Counted from the first letter of the stretch, positions 17,902 through 27,722 are shown. The stretch: DNA of 64,000 nucleotides from Rheinheimera mesophila (GCF_000986865.1 NZ_LAVS01000086.1:77487-141486); one strand, 5' to 3'. Numbers and translations are program-made. The notes: generated from the letters alone by a model not told the origin.

Positions 17902-19206
17902 TTAGCCAAAACGCAGCGAAGCCAGTTTGCTTAATCCCATAGCGACAGAGCCAAACTGATCACCGCGGATCACCGGCACATCAGGCAATAATTGCTGCAG
18001 CATTGGCTGGACCCCGGGCACTGCTGACGCGCCCCCTGTGACAAAAATGCGGTCAGGTTTTGCGCCCGCACTGTGTAAACACTGTTGAATCAACTTACTG
18101 ATACCGGATAATTCCTGATACAAAGCATCCATCAGTTGCTGCTGCGACAGGTTTTGCAAAAGATTTGGCTCAATACGCTCCAGCACCACATCCACAGCAG
18201 CCTGTTCGGTCAGGCCGATTTTAGCTTGCTCAGCTTTTTGATTCAGGTAATAACTTAAATGTTGCTGATAGACCTGCACAAAGCGTCTTAAAAGTTGTGG
18301 TTCTGCCGCTAACTCTGTTAAATCCAGCAGTTCATCGTAGGTTTTTTCGGCGTAAAACCGCTCTTGTGCGTGGATATCGATAATATTCACCGCGTCGCTG
18401 AACAGCGCACCGGGCAAAGGTTTTCCGTCCAGCGCCAGACTCTGGCGACCAAAGAGTTTCATCAGGCCATAAATAGTCAGTTTGATGTCCATATCAACCC
18501 CACCAATACGTTTACCGCTGTGGCCTAATAAATCGCTACTGCGGTCAAAGCTTTGGCTATGCTGCGGCCCCAGGCGGATCAGGCTGATATCGCTGGTCCC
18601 CCCACCAATATCGACGACCAGCACCCGTTGCTCTTGAGTTAAGTGCCGCTCGTATTCAATGGCTGCTGCCACCGGCTCGTAAGCAAAATCGACGTCTTTA
18701 AAACCTACTCTGCTGGCGGCCTGATTCAGAATTGCCAAAGCGCGTTCGTCGCCCAAGGCTAAATCTATGCCCTGAAAATGGATAGGGCGGCCAATCAATA
18801 CCCGTTCAACCTGATGGTTTAACTGTTGTTCTGCACTTTGTTTGATCCGGCTGAGCAACAAGGTAGCGACCTGAGTATAAATTTCAGTTTGAGCCGGTGT
18901 TAACCGGCTGCCGAGCATCGATTTAGGCGAGCGTATAAAGACGCCGCCTAAAGGGTCCATACTGTAGCGTTCGTGCGCGGCTTTACCGACCAGCACCTTG
19001 CTATTTTGCGCGAGTAAACGGGTCAGGCTGGCCGACAGGTAAGCGTCTTCGTCGTCCGGATCACGCTGGCGTTCGATATACAAAGCCGAACTTAAATAGC
19101 GGCTGCCGTTCTGCTCCAACGCCAGTAAATGCGGCTGTTGTTCCAGCATAAAACCTGCGGCACAGTTGGAAGTACCAAAATCAACAGCAAGGTAAGGAGC
19201 AGACAT
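17902..19206 (-). CDS. yegD: Hsp70-family protein YegD
   Basis: An actin/Hsp70-fold ATPase of 434 residues that matches E. coli YegD throughout: phosphate-1 loop VDFGTSNCAAGFM, IGRPIHFQG, YEPVAAAIEYE, phosphate-2 loop VVDIGGGTSDISL, LLGHSGKRIGGVDMDI and the adenosine motif FVTGGASAVPG. The substrate-binding domain of DnaK is absent, as in YegD. The client and cellular role are not known. ATG 19206 has AGGTGA upstream. It is followed on the same strand, 35 bases upstream, by the lipoprotein hydrolase. Confidence 0.9.
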   Translation of the reverse strand: MSAPYLAVDFGTSNCAAGFMLEQQPHLLALEQNGSRYLSSALYIERQRDPDDEDAYLSASLTRLLAQNSKVLVGKAAHERYSMDPLGGVFIRSPKSMLGSRLTPAQTEIYTQVATLLLSRIKQSAEQQLNHQVERVLIGRPIHFQGIDLALGDERALAILNQAASRVGFKDVDFAYEPVAAAIEYERHLTQEQRVLVVDIGGGTSDISLIRLGPQHSQSFDRSSDLLGHSGKRIGGVDMDIKLTIYGLMKLFGRQSLALDGKPLPGALFSDAVNIIDIHAQERFYAEKTYDELLDLTELAAEPQLLRRFVQVYQQHLSYYLNQKAEQAKIGLTEQAAVDVVLERIEPNLLQNLSQQQLMDALYQELSGISKLIQQCLHSAGAKPDRIFVTGGASAVPGVQPMLQQLLPDVPVIRGDQFGSVAMGLSKLASLRFG

Positions 19207-19244
19207 CACATCACCTGTCAGAAAAAAGGCCGGCGAGTATAACG

Positions 19245-20981
19245 TTATTCAACGGTATTTCCCACGACTTTGGCTTCACCGGCGGGTTGTCTGAGCAGGT
19301 GCAATAAAAACTCAAGGGCTGGTGGGGATTGGTAAGAGTTATGGCGTGAGGGCACAATGATCTCCTGTACGGCTTTGTTTTGATGGGCGCTGAAAAACGG
19401 CACTACACCGTCGCTGATTTGACTACAGCTTTTTTCATCCGTGCAGGATAAAGGCCCATTGCTACCGATAATAGAATACACAGGTCGCTGATACTCCAGC
19501 TTATTCAAACCTTGCAGTAAAGGATGGCGGGGAGACAACACCTGAACTGAATGCGGACCTCCGCCGTCGTTGAGGTATTCACGCATCGGCAGGGTCACTT
19601 TGTCTGGCCCAAGTTTCAGAATAAAATCACGGATCAGTGTGGTGAAGTTTTTCGGTAAATTAATAAACCAACTAGCAATACCGGCCAGTACTGATTCAGA
19701 GGATTCAGAGCCGCCATGTGGTGTGTCGATAAACACTACTTTGTCGATATAAGGTCTGGCATTAAAGATAAAAATATCTTTAATTTTGTCCAGTTCCTGC
19801 TTCACAGCCCCGAGCTGCTCCGGACGCTCGGTAAAACTTAAATCCCAGAGCACATAGCCGGTATTCTGAACCAGAGTTTTACTGATCACTCCTCCCATAC
19901 TGTGACCTACCACAACCATGGCATCCAACTGCCTGCCGCCACCTCCGGCTTTCAGCATGCTGTGCAGTTCATCCAGTTTTTTACGTAAACGCATGGAATT
20001 GTAAAAGGGAGGCGGGCCGGACGGATAAAAAGCATGCCAGATCTGGTAACGCTGTTTCAGTTGTTCATCCTGCAGCACCGCCATCGTCAGTTCATACCAA
20101 ATCAAAGGGCTGGAATTCAAACCATGGATCAGCAACAAGGGTTGTTTATCCTTATGCAGCGGGGTCACGCTGTAAATTCCCAGTTTACTGTCAGCCAGCT
20201 CTGCGTTGAATAAACCGGGCAATTCTAAATCAGCCAGTTTGGCCTGTTGCATCAGCCATAAATAACTACTGGCGGCATCATACAGCAGTGGATAAGAGGC
20301 GGAGGCGAAGTTCAAATCTGCGGCATGGTGCATCAGATGCCCTTGTAAGGTCAGTTGAATTTGCAGGTCTTTACTAAACTTGAGTTGTTTCAGGCTGACG
20401 GTCACGGCGCGAAAAATACCTTCAGGCGGGTAGAGTGTGTCCTGGCCTTTGCCGGTGTTTTCCCGTGCTGCCACCAGGCTTACGCCAAGACCAGAGTCGG
20501 CAGCGCGTTGATGGTGAGTTCTGACCGCCTGAAACTTGCTGGCCAGCATATAATCGTCAAACACCAATCCGGTTTCATCCTTAACCGGCTCCAGTTCGAT
20601 GCGCAGTGCAGGGTGACGATACTTTTGTTTCGGTAGCATGGTGTGTAAAAACTGCGTCAGACTTTGATTGTAGAGCTGGGTGGCTTGCTGCAACTGCTCC
20701 CCTGACAACAGAGCAGAAGATAACCAGAGTTGGGCACAACTGAGCTGTAACAAACTTTTATTGGCGCTTTCATCAGGTAAGTTGAGCAAATCCGGGCAGT
20801 ACAAAGCCAGCTCTTGTGCCGTCATCTGCTGCATACGGGCGTACTGGTAACTGAACAGCCGATTGGCTTCCAGTGCTTTTTTGGTTGATGGCAAGAGTTT
20901 TAGAAAATGCGGACTGGTACAACCGGCAAGTAACAACAGGCAGAGCATAAACAAGCTGGCTTTTTGAAGCTGACGGGGCAC
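19245..20981 (-). CDS. Lipoprotein alpha/beta hydrolase
   Basis: A 578-residue outer or inner membrane lipoprotein (lipobox LLAGC, Cys21). The C-terminal half is an alpha/beta hydrolase: LLLIHGLNSSPLIWYEL (oxyanion region), nucleophile elbow VVVGHSMGGVISK, a conserved DTPHGGSE, and a likely catalytic histidine in VPSRHNSYQ. The roughly 260-residue N-terminal half is of unknown function. Such proteins are often annotated as lipase or PGAP1-like esterase; the substrate is unknown. It is divergent from the ECF sigma gene. Confidence 0.85.
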   Translation of the reverse strand: MPRQLQKASLFMLCLLLLAGCTSPHFLKLLPSTKKALEANRLFSYQYARMQQMTAQELALYCPDLLNLPDESANKSLLQLSCAQLWLSSALLSGEQLQQATQLYNQSLTQFLHTMLPKQKYRHPALRIELEPVKDETGLVFDDYMLASKFQAVRTHHQRAADSGLGVSLVAARENTGKGQDTLYPPEGIFRAVTVSLKQLKFSKDLQIQLTLQGHLMHHAADLNFASASYPLLYDAASSYLWLMQQAKLADLELPGLFNAELADSKLGIYSVTPLHKDKQPLLLIHGLNSSPLIWYELTMAVLQDEQLKQRYQIWHAFYPSGPPPFYNSMRLRKKLDELHSMLKAGGGGRQLDAMVVVGHSMGGVISKTLVQNTGYVLWDLSFTERPEQLGAVKQELDKIKDIFIFNARPYIDKVVFIDTPHGGSESSESVLAGIASWFINLPKNFTTLIRDFILKLGPDKVTLPMREYLNDGGGPHSVQVLSPRHPLLQGLNKLEYQRPVYSIIGSNGPLSCTDEKSCSQISDGVVPFFSAHQNKAVQEIIVPSRHNSYQSPPALEFLLHLLRQPAGEAKVVGNTVE

Positions 20982-21200
20982 CTGTCTCTCCTGTTTTATC
21001 GAAAATACCTGCAGAGCAGGCTGTGATTTTGTAGCAAACTAAGCAAAATTTATATTAAAAATCAGTCACTCAGCTATAGTATGGCCACGACTGATATTAT
21101 TTTGAAGTTTTTTATTCCGGCGTTTAAACCTTTTGTTGCTGTGGTTCCGACTCACTTTATAACACCAATTAAGTTGCATTTTTTCAATAGCAGGGGCGGG

Positions 21201-21737
21201 ATGTTAAGGTCTGACTATCCAGAGCAAAGAACGCATGACATGGATGAACTGGTTTGCCTGTCGCAGCAGGGCGATCGCAGTGCGTTCAGACAACTTTATC
21301 AGCAGTATTGCGGCAGGGTATATGCCATCTGTTTACGTTTACTGGCGGATCGCAATAAAGCAGAAGATGCCTGCCAGGAAGTGTTTGTCAAAGTATGGCA
21401 ACAACTGAGTCTGTTTCGCGGCGACAGTCTCTTTAGTACCTGGTTGCACAGTATCGCGACCCGCACCGCCATCGATCTGTGGCGTCAGGACAAGTTGCTC
21501 CGACTGGCTACCGAAGATATGCCTGAATTAGCAGGGGCGGAATTAGGACAAAGCAGAGAATTAGAGCAGTTGATTTTACGTTTGCCACATCAGGCAAGGG
21601 CCGTGTTCGTGTTGTTTGCTCTGGAGGGCTATCAGCATCAGGAGATTGCGCAGCTACTTGGCATAGCCGAGGGCAGTTCCAAATCGCAGTACCACAGAGC
21701 ACGGCAGTTATTACGGGAGTGGTTAGATGAAAACTGA
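21201..21737 (+). CDS. ECF RNA polymerase sigma factor
   Basis: A group IV sigma factor of about 178 residues. Region 2 runs from DELVCLSQQGDRSAFRQLYQQY through DACQEVFVKVWQQL to FSTWLHSIATRTAIDLWR. Region 4 is LPHQARAVFVLFALEGYQHQEIAQLLGI with SKSQYHRARQLLREWL. No signal-sensing extension is present. ATG 21201 follows a G-rich site; the frame is open further upstream to 21081 without family similarity, and ATG 21240 is a possible later start. It overlaps the next gene by 11 bases, the usual arrangement with an anti-sigma factor. Confidence 0.88.
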   Translation: MLRSDYPEQRTHDMDELVCLSQQGDRSAFRQLYQQYCGRVYAICLRLLADRNKAEDACQEVFVKVWQQLSLFRGDSLFSTWLHSIATRTAIDLWRQDKLLRLATEDMPELAGAELGQSRELEQLILRLPHQARAVFVLFALEGYQHQEIAQLLGIAEGSSKSQYHRARQLLREWLDEN

Positions 21738-22254
21738 ACAACAATTAGATCGTTTGATCGCCGGACTTTCCAGTGAATTAACACCGTCCCGCGATTTATG
21801 GCCTGAGCTGGAGCAGCGTTTAACGGACAACCTGCCCGCCACGGCAGAGGCAGTGAACACCCACAGATGGTTGTCTGTACCTTTTGCCAGCGCTTATATC
21901 GCTAGTGCGGCATCGGTGCTGTTGGCTGTGACTTTATTCTGGCAGCCCGCAGGTCCGCAACCTGTGACGGCCAGTCAAGCCGGTAGCGTAAACCCGCAGT
22001 TGCTGGATGCGGAGACAGCGATAGTCTACAGCTTTGAGCAAGCCAAAGCGAAGCAACTGGCCAGTATGAAAACGGTAGACCCTGTGTATGCAGATTGGCA
22101 GCAACAAATGGCGCAATGGCAGCAAGCCATAGGGCAGGTTCAACTGGCACTGAAGTACAACCCGAATGAAGCAGTGCTGCTAAAGCAATTAAGGCAATTG
22201 TATAGCCAGCAGCAGAATTATTTACAAAAAGTGGTCCAGTCGGGCCTGGTTTAA
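21727..22254 (+). CDS. Putative anti-sigma factor, single membrane span
   Basis: A 175-residue protein with a short cytoplasmic N-terminus (about 1-50), one membrane helix (about 52-72, ASAYIASAASVLLAVTLFW) and a Gln/Ala-rich periplasmic domain. No zinc-binding HxxxCxxC motif is seen. The topology and 11-base overlap with the sigma gene argue for an anti-sigma factor, by position rather than homology. It is followed after 11 bases by the DUF4097 gene. Confidence 0.7.
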   Translation: MKTEQQLDRLIAGLSSELTPSRDLWPELEQRLTDNLPATAEAVNTHRWLSVPFASAYIASAASVLLAVTLFWQPAGPQPVTASQAGSVNPQLLDAETAIVYSFEQAKAKQLASMKTVDPVYADWQQQMAQWQQAIGQVQLALKYNPNEAVLLKQLRQLYSQQQNYLQKVVQSGLV

Positions 22255-22265
22255 TCTGGAGTAAC

Positions 22266-23225
22266 ATGATGAAACAACAACTGATTTTAGGCCTGGCTTT
22301 ATCGATATTCAGCCAGCCATTATGGGCAGCGGAGTCGGTGAATGAAAACCTGCAGGTGGCAAATAATGAAAGGATCTACATCGAGAATATGCGTGGAGAA
22401 GTCCAGATCATTGCAACAGGGGAGACGCGTTTTAAAGTCTCTGGTACGTTAGACGAAAAAGCCGAAGGGTATGAACTGAGTTCTAAAAATGGTTTCACCA
22501 GTTTTAAAGTGAAAATGCCGACCATGAGTAACTACGGCAACTGGGGCGATCAGGAAAAACAGGGTTCACGCTTACAGATTGAAGTCCCGTTGGGCGCACA
22601 ACTGGAGTTTCAGGGCGTCAATGCCAGTGTCAGAGTGTCAGGCGTGCAAGGCAGCACCAAAGTGACAACGGTGAATGGTTCGGTTTATGCTGAAAAGCTA
22701 CAACAATTTATTCAGTTGGAAACGGTCAATGGCGAAATAACCAGCGTCAATAACAATGGCCGCATTACGCTCAATACAGTCAATGGCGAAATTGAAGACA
22801 GCGGATCTCAGGGCCGGCTTAGCATTGAAGCGGTCAACGGTAGTATTGAAAGCAAATCATCGGCCTCAGAAGTTGCAGTATCAGTGGTCAATGGTGAGGC
22901 TGATTTGGAATTGACCAATGTACAGCAACTGACTATGAGCTCTGTCAATGGAGAGCTGGAAGCTGAAGTCAAAGGCAGTCTGACGCCACGTATCGAAGCG
23001 AGCACGGTCAGCGGCAACGCCAAACTAAAACTTGAGAAAGCGGTTAGCGCTAAATTTAATCTGGTGGCCAATGCGGGGGGCTCTATCAAAAACGAATTAA
23101 CCAGCCAAAAAGCAGAAAGAGCAAAATATGGTCCCCGCAGCAGCCTTGAGTTCAGCACAGGCAAAGGGGAAGGCAGTGTCGAGATGAATACTGTCAGTGG
23201 TTTGCTGAAGCTGGAAACAGAGTAA
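22266..23225 (+). CDS. Secreted DUF4097 beta-solenoid protein
   Basis: A 319-residue exported protein with a signal peptide ending near LWAAE. The body repeats a short unit with VNG or VSG every 18-25 residues: TTVNGSV, ETVNGEI, NTVNGEI, EAVNGSI, SVVNGEA, SSVNGEL, STVSGNA, NTVSGLL. This is the pattern of a DUF4097 right-handed beta-solenoid. Its role is unknown; in other bacteria such genes often sit beside ECF sigma/anti-sigma pairs, as here. It is probably a target or co-regulator of the upstream sigma factor. Confidence 0.85.
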   Translation: MMKQQLILGLALSIFSQPLWAAESVNENLQVANNERIYIENMRGEVQIIATGETRFKVSGTLDEKAEGYELSSKNGFTSFKVKMPTMSNYGNWGDQEKQGSRLQIEVPLGAQLEFQGVNASVRVSGVQGSTKVTTVNGSVYAEKLQQFIQLETVNGEITSVNNNGRITLNTVNGEIEDSGSQGRLSIEAVNGSIESKSSASEVAVSVVNGEADLELTNVQQLTMSSVNGELEAEVKGSLTPRIEASTVSGNAKLKLEKAVSAKFNLVANAGGSIKNELTSQKAERAKYGPRSSLEFSTGKGEGSVEMNTVSGLLKLETE

Positions 23226-23427
23226 AGCGAAGGCAGCAGGCGTCAGGCCTGCTGCCTTGATTCTGCAAACTGTCTTTACATGACTTTGCAATAGCTATTT
23301 AGTATTCAGTTATAAATGATTTGTCAAAAGCTGTTATTAACTGTCTGAGTTGGTAAAAACGCTAGGATTTTCATAGGGCTATACATAATCTCTTGGCCAA
23401 CGAACAACCAAGATACAGGATAGCTTA

Positions 23428-24759
23428 ATGAACATGATACAGCGTGCCAGTCGTCTGGCTTTGCCTTTGTTTTCGCTGATCGCTCTGGCCGCCTGCGGTG
23501 GCAGCTCAGGCGATAAAGCAGAAGAGGGTTTTAATCAAGGGTACGTGCAGTTTTACAATGGTGCTGCCAATAGCGCAAACAGCTCTCTGACTGTGAATGA
23601 TGTCGCGGCAGGCAGTGCCACCTTTGGTGACGCGTCCAATATGCTGGCGATTGATCCGGGAACCTACAAGTATCAGTTGAAAAATGCCACCAGCAGCGCT
23701 TTGATCAAAGAAGCGGATATCACGCTGAATAAAGGCGATAAAACCTTGTTACTGATGGCGGGTGATGCTGCAAACCCAAGCATTCTGACATTAACTCATA
23801 AGCGTGAAGAAAAGTTTGATGATGAGTTCCGGGTCTTTGTCGCTAACTTATCCAACAGCTATGACAAAGTTGATTTATATACTGCGGCTGAGACCGATGA
23901 TTTCAGTAAAGCAACTTTGTTAGAGTCTGTTTCCGCAAAAGAAATCACTAACACCGGCAAAATGCTCAAACGTGGCAAATACAAACTCTTTATCACCACG
24001 GCGGGTAGCAAAACCCCATTTTTTGAGGCTGTCGCTTATAACTTCCAGTACACCACCAGCTATGTATTAGTGGTGCGTGACAAACTGGGTCCTATGCAGC
24101 AACAAGTGTCGTTGGATATAGTGGGCAACTCGACAGCAGTTGAGGCACTGGAACACCGCCTGGCTAAAGGTCAGGTGCGTATCTACAACAGCCTGGACAA
24201 TCAGCAAGGTCAGATTGCAATCAATAACTTACCTGTTGCAGATTTAGTACAGGACACACTGACAGACTACATTCAGCTAGACAAAAACGACTACAGCATC
24301 GCGGTATTAAATGAAAACAATCAGTTATTGTTAAACAACGTATTGCTGACCATCAATGCAGGGCAAAGTAAGTCCGTATTGTTGTTCCGTGACGCTGAGC
24401 AAAAGGTGGGGCTGGTTAGTTTTACCGAGAAGAATTTGCCACAAGTGCATGAGCATGAGATTAACGTGGCGAATCTGGTTCCTGATTTCAAAAACCTGCA
24501 TTTCTATTTTGTGCGTCAAAACGAAACTATTGAAAGTGCCAAATTCCATGTCAAAGCATTGGATTTCAAAAAGTACGCCACTTTGGTATTACCAAAAGAT
24601 TTCTACTCCATCTCTTTGGTTCATGTAGCCGACAACGGCACCATCAGCCTGTTAGATAAAACAGAGACCTTGCAACTGGAGGCAGGCAAAAACTACATTC
24701 TGGCGGCTGAGCCGTCCACTGCTGCACCCAGTGGTTTCAAAATCACACTGGTTAAATAA
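23428..24759 (+). CDS. DUF4397-type lipoprotein
   Basis: A 443-residue lipoprotein (lipobox ALAAC, Cys23, followed by GGSSGD). It contains two or three beta-sandwich repeats of the DUF4397 kind, each opening with a phrase such as GYVQFYNGAANSANSSLTV or GQVRIYNSLDNQQGQIAI and containing YxxxLK or YSIAVL strands. No catalytic residues are evident; a surface or periplasmic structural role is likely. It has its own upstream region of about 200 bases and ends in a three-hairpin convergent terminator region. Confidence 0.75.
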   Translation: MNMIQRASRLALPLFSLIALAACGGSSGDKAEEGFNQGYVQFYNGAANSANSSLTVNDVAAGSATFGDASNMLAIDPGTYKYQLKNATSSALIKEADITLNKGDKTLLLMAGDAANPSILTLTHKREEKFDDEFRVFVANLSNSYDKVDLYTAAETDDFSKATLLESVSAKEITNTGKMLKRGKYKLFITTAGSKTPFFEAVAYNFQYTTSYVLVVRDKLGPMQQQVSLDIVGNSTAVEALEHRLAKGQVRIYNSLDNQQGQIAINNLPVADLVQDTLTDYIQLDKNDYSIAVLNENNQLLLNNVLLTINAGQSKSVLLFRDAEQKVGLVSFTEKNLPQVHEHEINVANLVPDFKNLHFYFVRQNETIESAKFHVKALDFKKYATLVLPKDFYSISLVHVADNGTISLLDKTETLQLEAGKNYILAAEPSTAAPSGFKITLVK

Positions 24760-24791
24760 TTCACGGGTAGTGAAGTTGTAAAAACAAAACA

Positions 24792-24885
24792 CGGCCACAG
24801 GAAGTGGCCGGCAGATTAATGACAAACCCCGCCTTTTTTGGTGGGGTTTGTCATTAATCTGAACCACCGTAAAAACGGTGGTTTT
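24792..24885. terminator. Three-hairpin convergent terminator region
   Basis: Three hairpins in tandem. The first is CGGCCAC-aggaa-GTGGCCG (24792-24810). The second has a perfect 17-base stem (24814-24830 with 24843-24859) around a T-rich loop. The third is AACCACCGT-aaaa-ACGGTGGTT followed by TT (24862-24885). They lie between the convergent DUF4397 and fadL genes. Confidence 0.8.
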
Positions 24886-24916
24886 GACAACAGGTGGTAT
24901 CAGGACAGCGGCAGAA

Positions 24917-26380
24917 TTAAAACTTGTGGTTCCACTGCACGGCCAGAACCTGAGCTTTGTTACGGTAAGTCGCCTGCACACCAGAGTTGTAAATACGGTC
25001 GCCATTGGCGTTGTATTCGTGCTCATCGATGTTTACTTTGTTCATCCACATATAACCATAAGCAAAATCAACACTTTGCTCTGGTGTTAGAGCCCAGTTG
25101 GCGCCCCAGGTCCACCAGATGCGGTCTGCGGTCGGAACCCGGGCTGTTTTATGGCTGCTGCTGATCGGGTTTTCATCGTATGCCAGACCGGTTTTTAACG
25201 TCAGCTCGTCGTTGTATTGCACTGTAGTGCCAACAGAAAAGGACCAGGTATCGTGCCAGTGCTCAGGGATATAGCCGATATAACCGGCTTTATTCAGATT
25301 TTGTGGCAATTGCGTACTTAAAGAGATGCTTGGTGTTGCATCGTCGCTGACGATATCAATGGATTCAAAGCTGCTCCAGCCTGTCCAGTTGACGCTGGCT
25401 TGCACAGATAAAACATCGGTCAGCTTCTGATCAAGGCTAAACGCCATATTGGCAGGCGTGGTTAAATCCAGTTTGCTTTGCTCGGACAGGTAGCTGTTTG
25501 AGGCCAGTTTACCCGTTGCTAAACTGATGGCGGGCAGTTGAGGTGCTACCACGATAAAGTTTGGATTGCCTGCCACATTGGCGCCAGTGATAGGCGTATT
25601 GGTAATTTCGGAATCACCTTTTAAGCTGTATTTCACTTCTGAGTGATAGACTAACGCCAGTTTGGTGGAACCTAAATCACCATGAATACCGAGGGTATAA
25701 CCTGCGGCCACGTCATCACCATTCACCTCATAATGACTGTCACAGTAGGCTGCGTTATACACATTAGCGCCATACAAGCCATTGACGTTGGTGCCCAGTT
25801 CACATAAACCTGAGTGATCTTTGTATTTCGACAAAGTACCTTCAGCATAGTTGACGTTTAAACCCAAACCAACAGACCAGTCTTGTGACAGTTTATAGGC
25901 AAGGGTGGGCTGCATAGCGACGACTTTTATTGCGGTTTCATCGGCAAAATAGCGGCCAACCCAATCGTTCTGATAGTCGGACGATAAACCAAAAGGAGCG
26001 TACACACCTATACCCCAGCTTAAGTTGTCGCTGAAGTGATCGCTGTAAAAAGCAAAAGGCACTAATTCGGATAAAGTTAGTTTGCCTGAATCACGGCCTG
26101 TGACAGGCATGCCATTGGCGCTTTGCGCGGATGCATCGTTGTAGCGGGTGGTGGCATAGATCAGGTTGACACCACCGGAAAATTGGGCGCCTTTGAGTTT
26201 AGTTAAAGCCGCAGGGTTAGAGTACACCAAAGATGCATCGGTAATTTGTGCGCCGCGGCCTGCATAAGCGTTACCTGCTGCACTGACTGATTGTTCAAAT
26301 AATTTATAACCTTCAGCAAAAGCAGACTGACTGACTAAGGCAAGGCTGATGGCTAAAGGTAATGAAGCTTTTCGTAACAT
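24917..26380 (-). CDS. fadL: Long-chain fatty acid outer-membrane transporter FadL
   Basis: A 487-residue FadL/TodX barrel. The signal peptide ends at AFA, and the mature N-terminus EGYKLFEQSVSAAGNAYAG is the family hatch (NxxGxA-like). NPAALTKLKGAQFSGGV and many amphipathic strands follow, ending in the terminal phenylalanine of outer-membrane barrels (WNHKF). It imports long-chain fatty acids or other hydrophobic compounds. ATG 26380 is preferred over the frame start 33 bases upstream. A TATAAT and a FadR-like sequence lie upstream. Confidence 0.92.
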   Translation of the reverse strand: MLRKASLPLAISLALVSQSAFAEGYKLFEQSVSAAGNAYAGRGAQITDASLVYSNPAALTKLKGAQFSGGVNLIYATTRYNDASAQSANGMPVTGRDSGKLTLSELVPFAFYSDHFSDNLSWGIGVYAPFGLSSDYQNDWVGRYFADETAIKVVAMQPTLAYKLSQDWSVGLGLNVNYAEGTLSKYKDHSGLCELGTNVNGLYGANVYNAAYCDSHYEVNGDDVAAGYTLGIHGDLGSTKLALVYHSEVKYSLKGDSEITNTPITGANVAGNPNFIVVAPQLPAISLATGKLASNSYLSEQSKLDLTTPANMAFSLDQKLTDVLSVQASVNWTGWSSFESIDIVSDDATPSISLSTQLPQNLNKAGYIGYIPEHWHDTWSFSVGTTVQYNDELTLKTGLAYDENPISSSHKTARVPTADRIWWTWGANWALTPEQSVDFAYGYMWMNKVNIDEHEYNANGDRIYNSGVQATYRNKAQVLAVQWNHKF

Positions 26381-26411
26381 TGTTTTTGTACCCTGTAATA
26401 AATTCCGCGGC

Positions 26412-26417
26412 ATTATA
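26412..26417 (-). promoter_or_regulatory. -10 element of fadL
   Basis: A perfect TATAAT on the minus strand about 32 bases upstream of the fadL ATG. No good -35 is seen at the normal distance, so activation or an extended element may be needed. Confidence 0.45.
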
Positions 26418-26464
26418 GGAGGACAGCGCCCTAGAGTACATGCTCTAAGTCTGGCAAATTTTGC

Positions 26465-26481
26465 TACTGGTCGGATCTTGC
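26465..26481. promoter_or_regulatory. Possible FadR operator upstream of fadL
   Basis: TACTGGTCGGATCTTGC keeps the CTGGTC-GA core of the FadR consensus but the second half is weak. It is about 85 bases upstream of the fadL start. Confidence 0.35.
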
Positions 26482-26654
26482 TTTGACTAAAAAGTAGTGA
26501 AATTTGCTAAATGCTTGAAGTGAACTTAGGCTGAATTTGAATTTTTATTTATTAACTAATTGTTTTTAAATGGATTTTTTCTGTTTTCATGAAGTGGCAC
26601 AAGGGATGCAATCCCATCGCAACTGATTCGACTTTGCTTGTTTAAGGATAAATT

Positions 26655-27722
26655 ATGAAAACCCGCTCATTGCTCGCTACTGCTGTAACTACCGCCTTAT
26701 TGGCCGGCTCTTTGGTGTTAACTGGTTGCGGCAGCGCTGAAGGAAGTCCGGATGCTGCCAAAGTGGAGGCTGTAATTAGCATCCCGGTCGAAGCTGCTTT
26801 GGTCAGTCGCGGTGAAATCAGCAGCCTGTACCGCACTACGACGACCTTAGAAGCCAAGGAAGATGCTGAAGTGAACAGCAAATCAACCGGCATAGTGCAG
26901 CAGTTGTTTGTCGAAGAAGGGGATTTTGTTAAAGCAGGTCAGGTGATGGCCATTTTAGATACTGAACGTCAGCAACTGAACCTGGCCAAAGGCAAGGCCG
27001 AGTTGGGTCAGTTAAAAAGCGAACTGGCGCGGTTAGAAACCATGTACCAGAAAAAGCTGGTCAGTTTTGATGTCTACGACAAATTAAAATGGCAGGTAGA
27101 ATCGTTATCCGCCTCTGTCGCCCTGTCCGAGCTGGCACTCAAAGAGACTCAGATCATTGCGCCTATCAGCGGTGTGATAGCCCGTCGTCATGTCAAAGTC
27201 GGTCAGTTGATCACTGAATACTCATCCAAAGCTTTGTTTGAAATTGTGTCACAAGAGCGTTTAGAGGCAGTGATCAATTTACCTGAACATCAACTGCCAC
27301 GGGCTAAAGTGGGTCAGGTTGCCTACTTACACTTTGCAGCTCTGCCAGTCAAAGCCGCGAAGATTATCCGGATCTCGCCGGTGGTGGACGCTACTACTGG
27401 TACAGCCCGCGTCACAGTGGCAGTGGATAACAGCGATCTGAGCTTAAAAGCCGGTATGTTTGCCCAGGTAGAAGTGCAATATGACGCCAAAACTGCCGCT
27501 TTGTTAGTGCCAAAACGTGCCGTGATGGCGATGGATAACAGCAGCTCAGTCTTTGTGGTGAATAAAGATGGCAAAGTGGAACGCAAAACCATCACTACAG
27601 GTTATGAGTCCGACACTATGTTTGAAGTGGTGGACGGTTTAACTGAAGGCGAGCAGGTGGTGACTGCAGGTCATGCCAGCTTAAAAGAACAAAGCCCTGT
27701 TCAGGTGATTGCAAAGAGCTAA
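26655..27722 (+). CDS. RND efflux periplasmic adaptor lipoprotein
   Basis: A 355-residue membrane-fusion protein with a lipobox (VLTGC, Cys25). Order: beta-barrel and lipoyl segment (VNSKSTGIVQQLFVEEGDFVKAGQ; IIAPISGVIARRHVKVGQ), a short alpha-hairpin (about 110-160), then barrel and membrane-proximal domains (SPVVDATTGTARVTVAVDN). It would bridge inner-membrane pump and outer-membrane channel. It is the first gene of an operon with two RND pumps; no TolC-type gene is present nearby. A hairpin separates it from the first pump. Confidence 0.92.
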   Translation: MKTRSLLATAVTTALLAGSLVLTGCGSAEGSPDAAKVEAVISIPVEAALVSRGEISSLYRTTTTLEAKEDAEVNSKSTGIVQQLFVEEGDFVKAGQVMAILDTERQQLNLAKGKAELGQLKSELARLETMYQKKLVSFDVYDKLKWQVESLSASVALSELALKETQIIAPISGVIARRHVKVGQLITEYSSKALFEIVSQERLEAVINLPEHQLPRAKVGQVAYLHFAALPVKAAKIIRISPVVDATTGTARVTVAVDNSDLSLKAGMFAQVEVQYDAKTAALLVPKRAVMAMDNSSSVFVVNKDGKVERKTITTGYESDTMFEVVDGLTEGEQVVTAGHASLKEQSPVQVIAKS

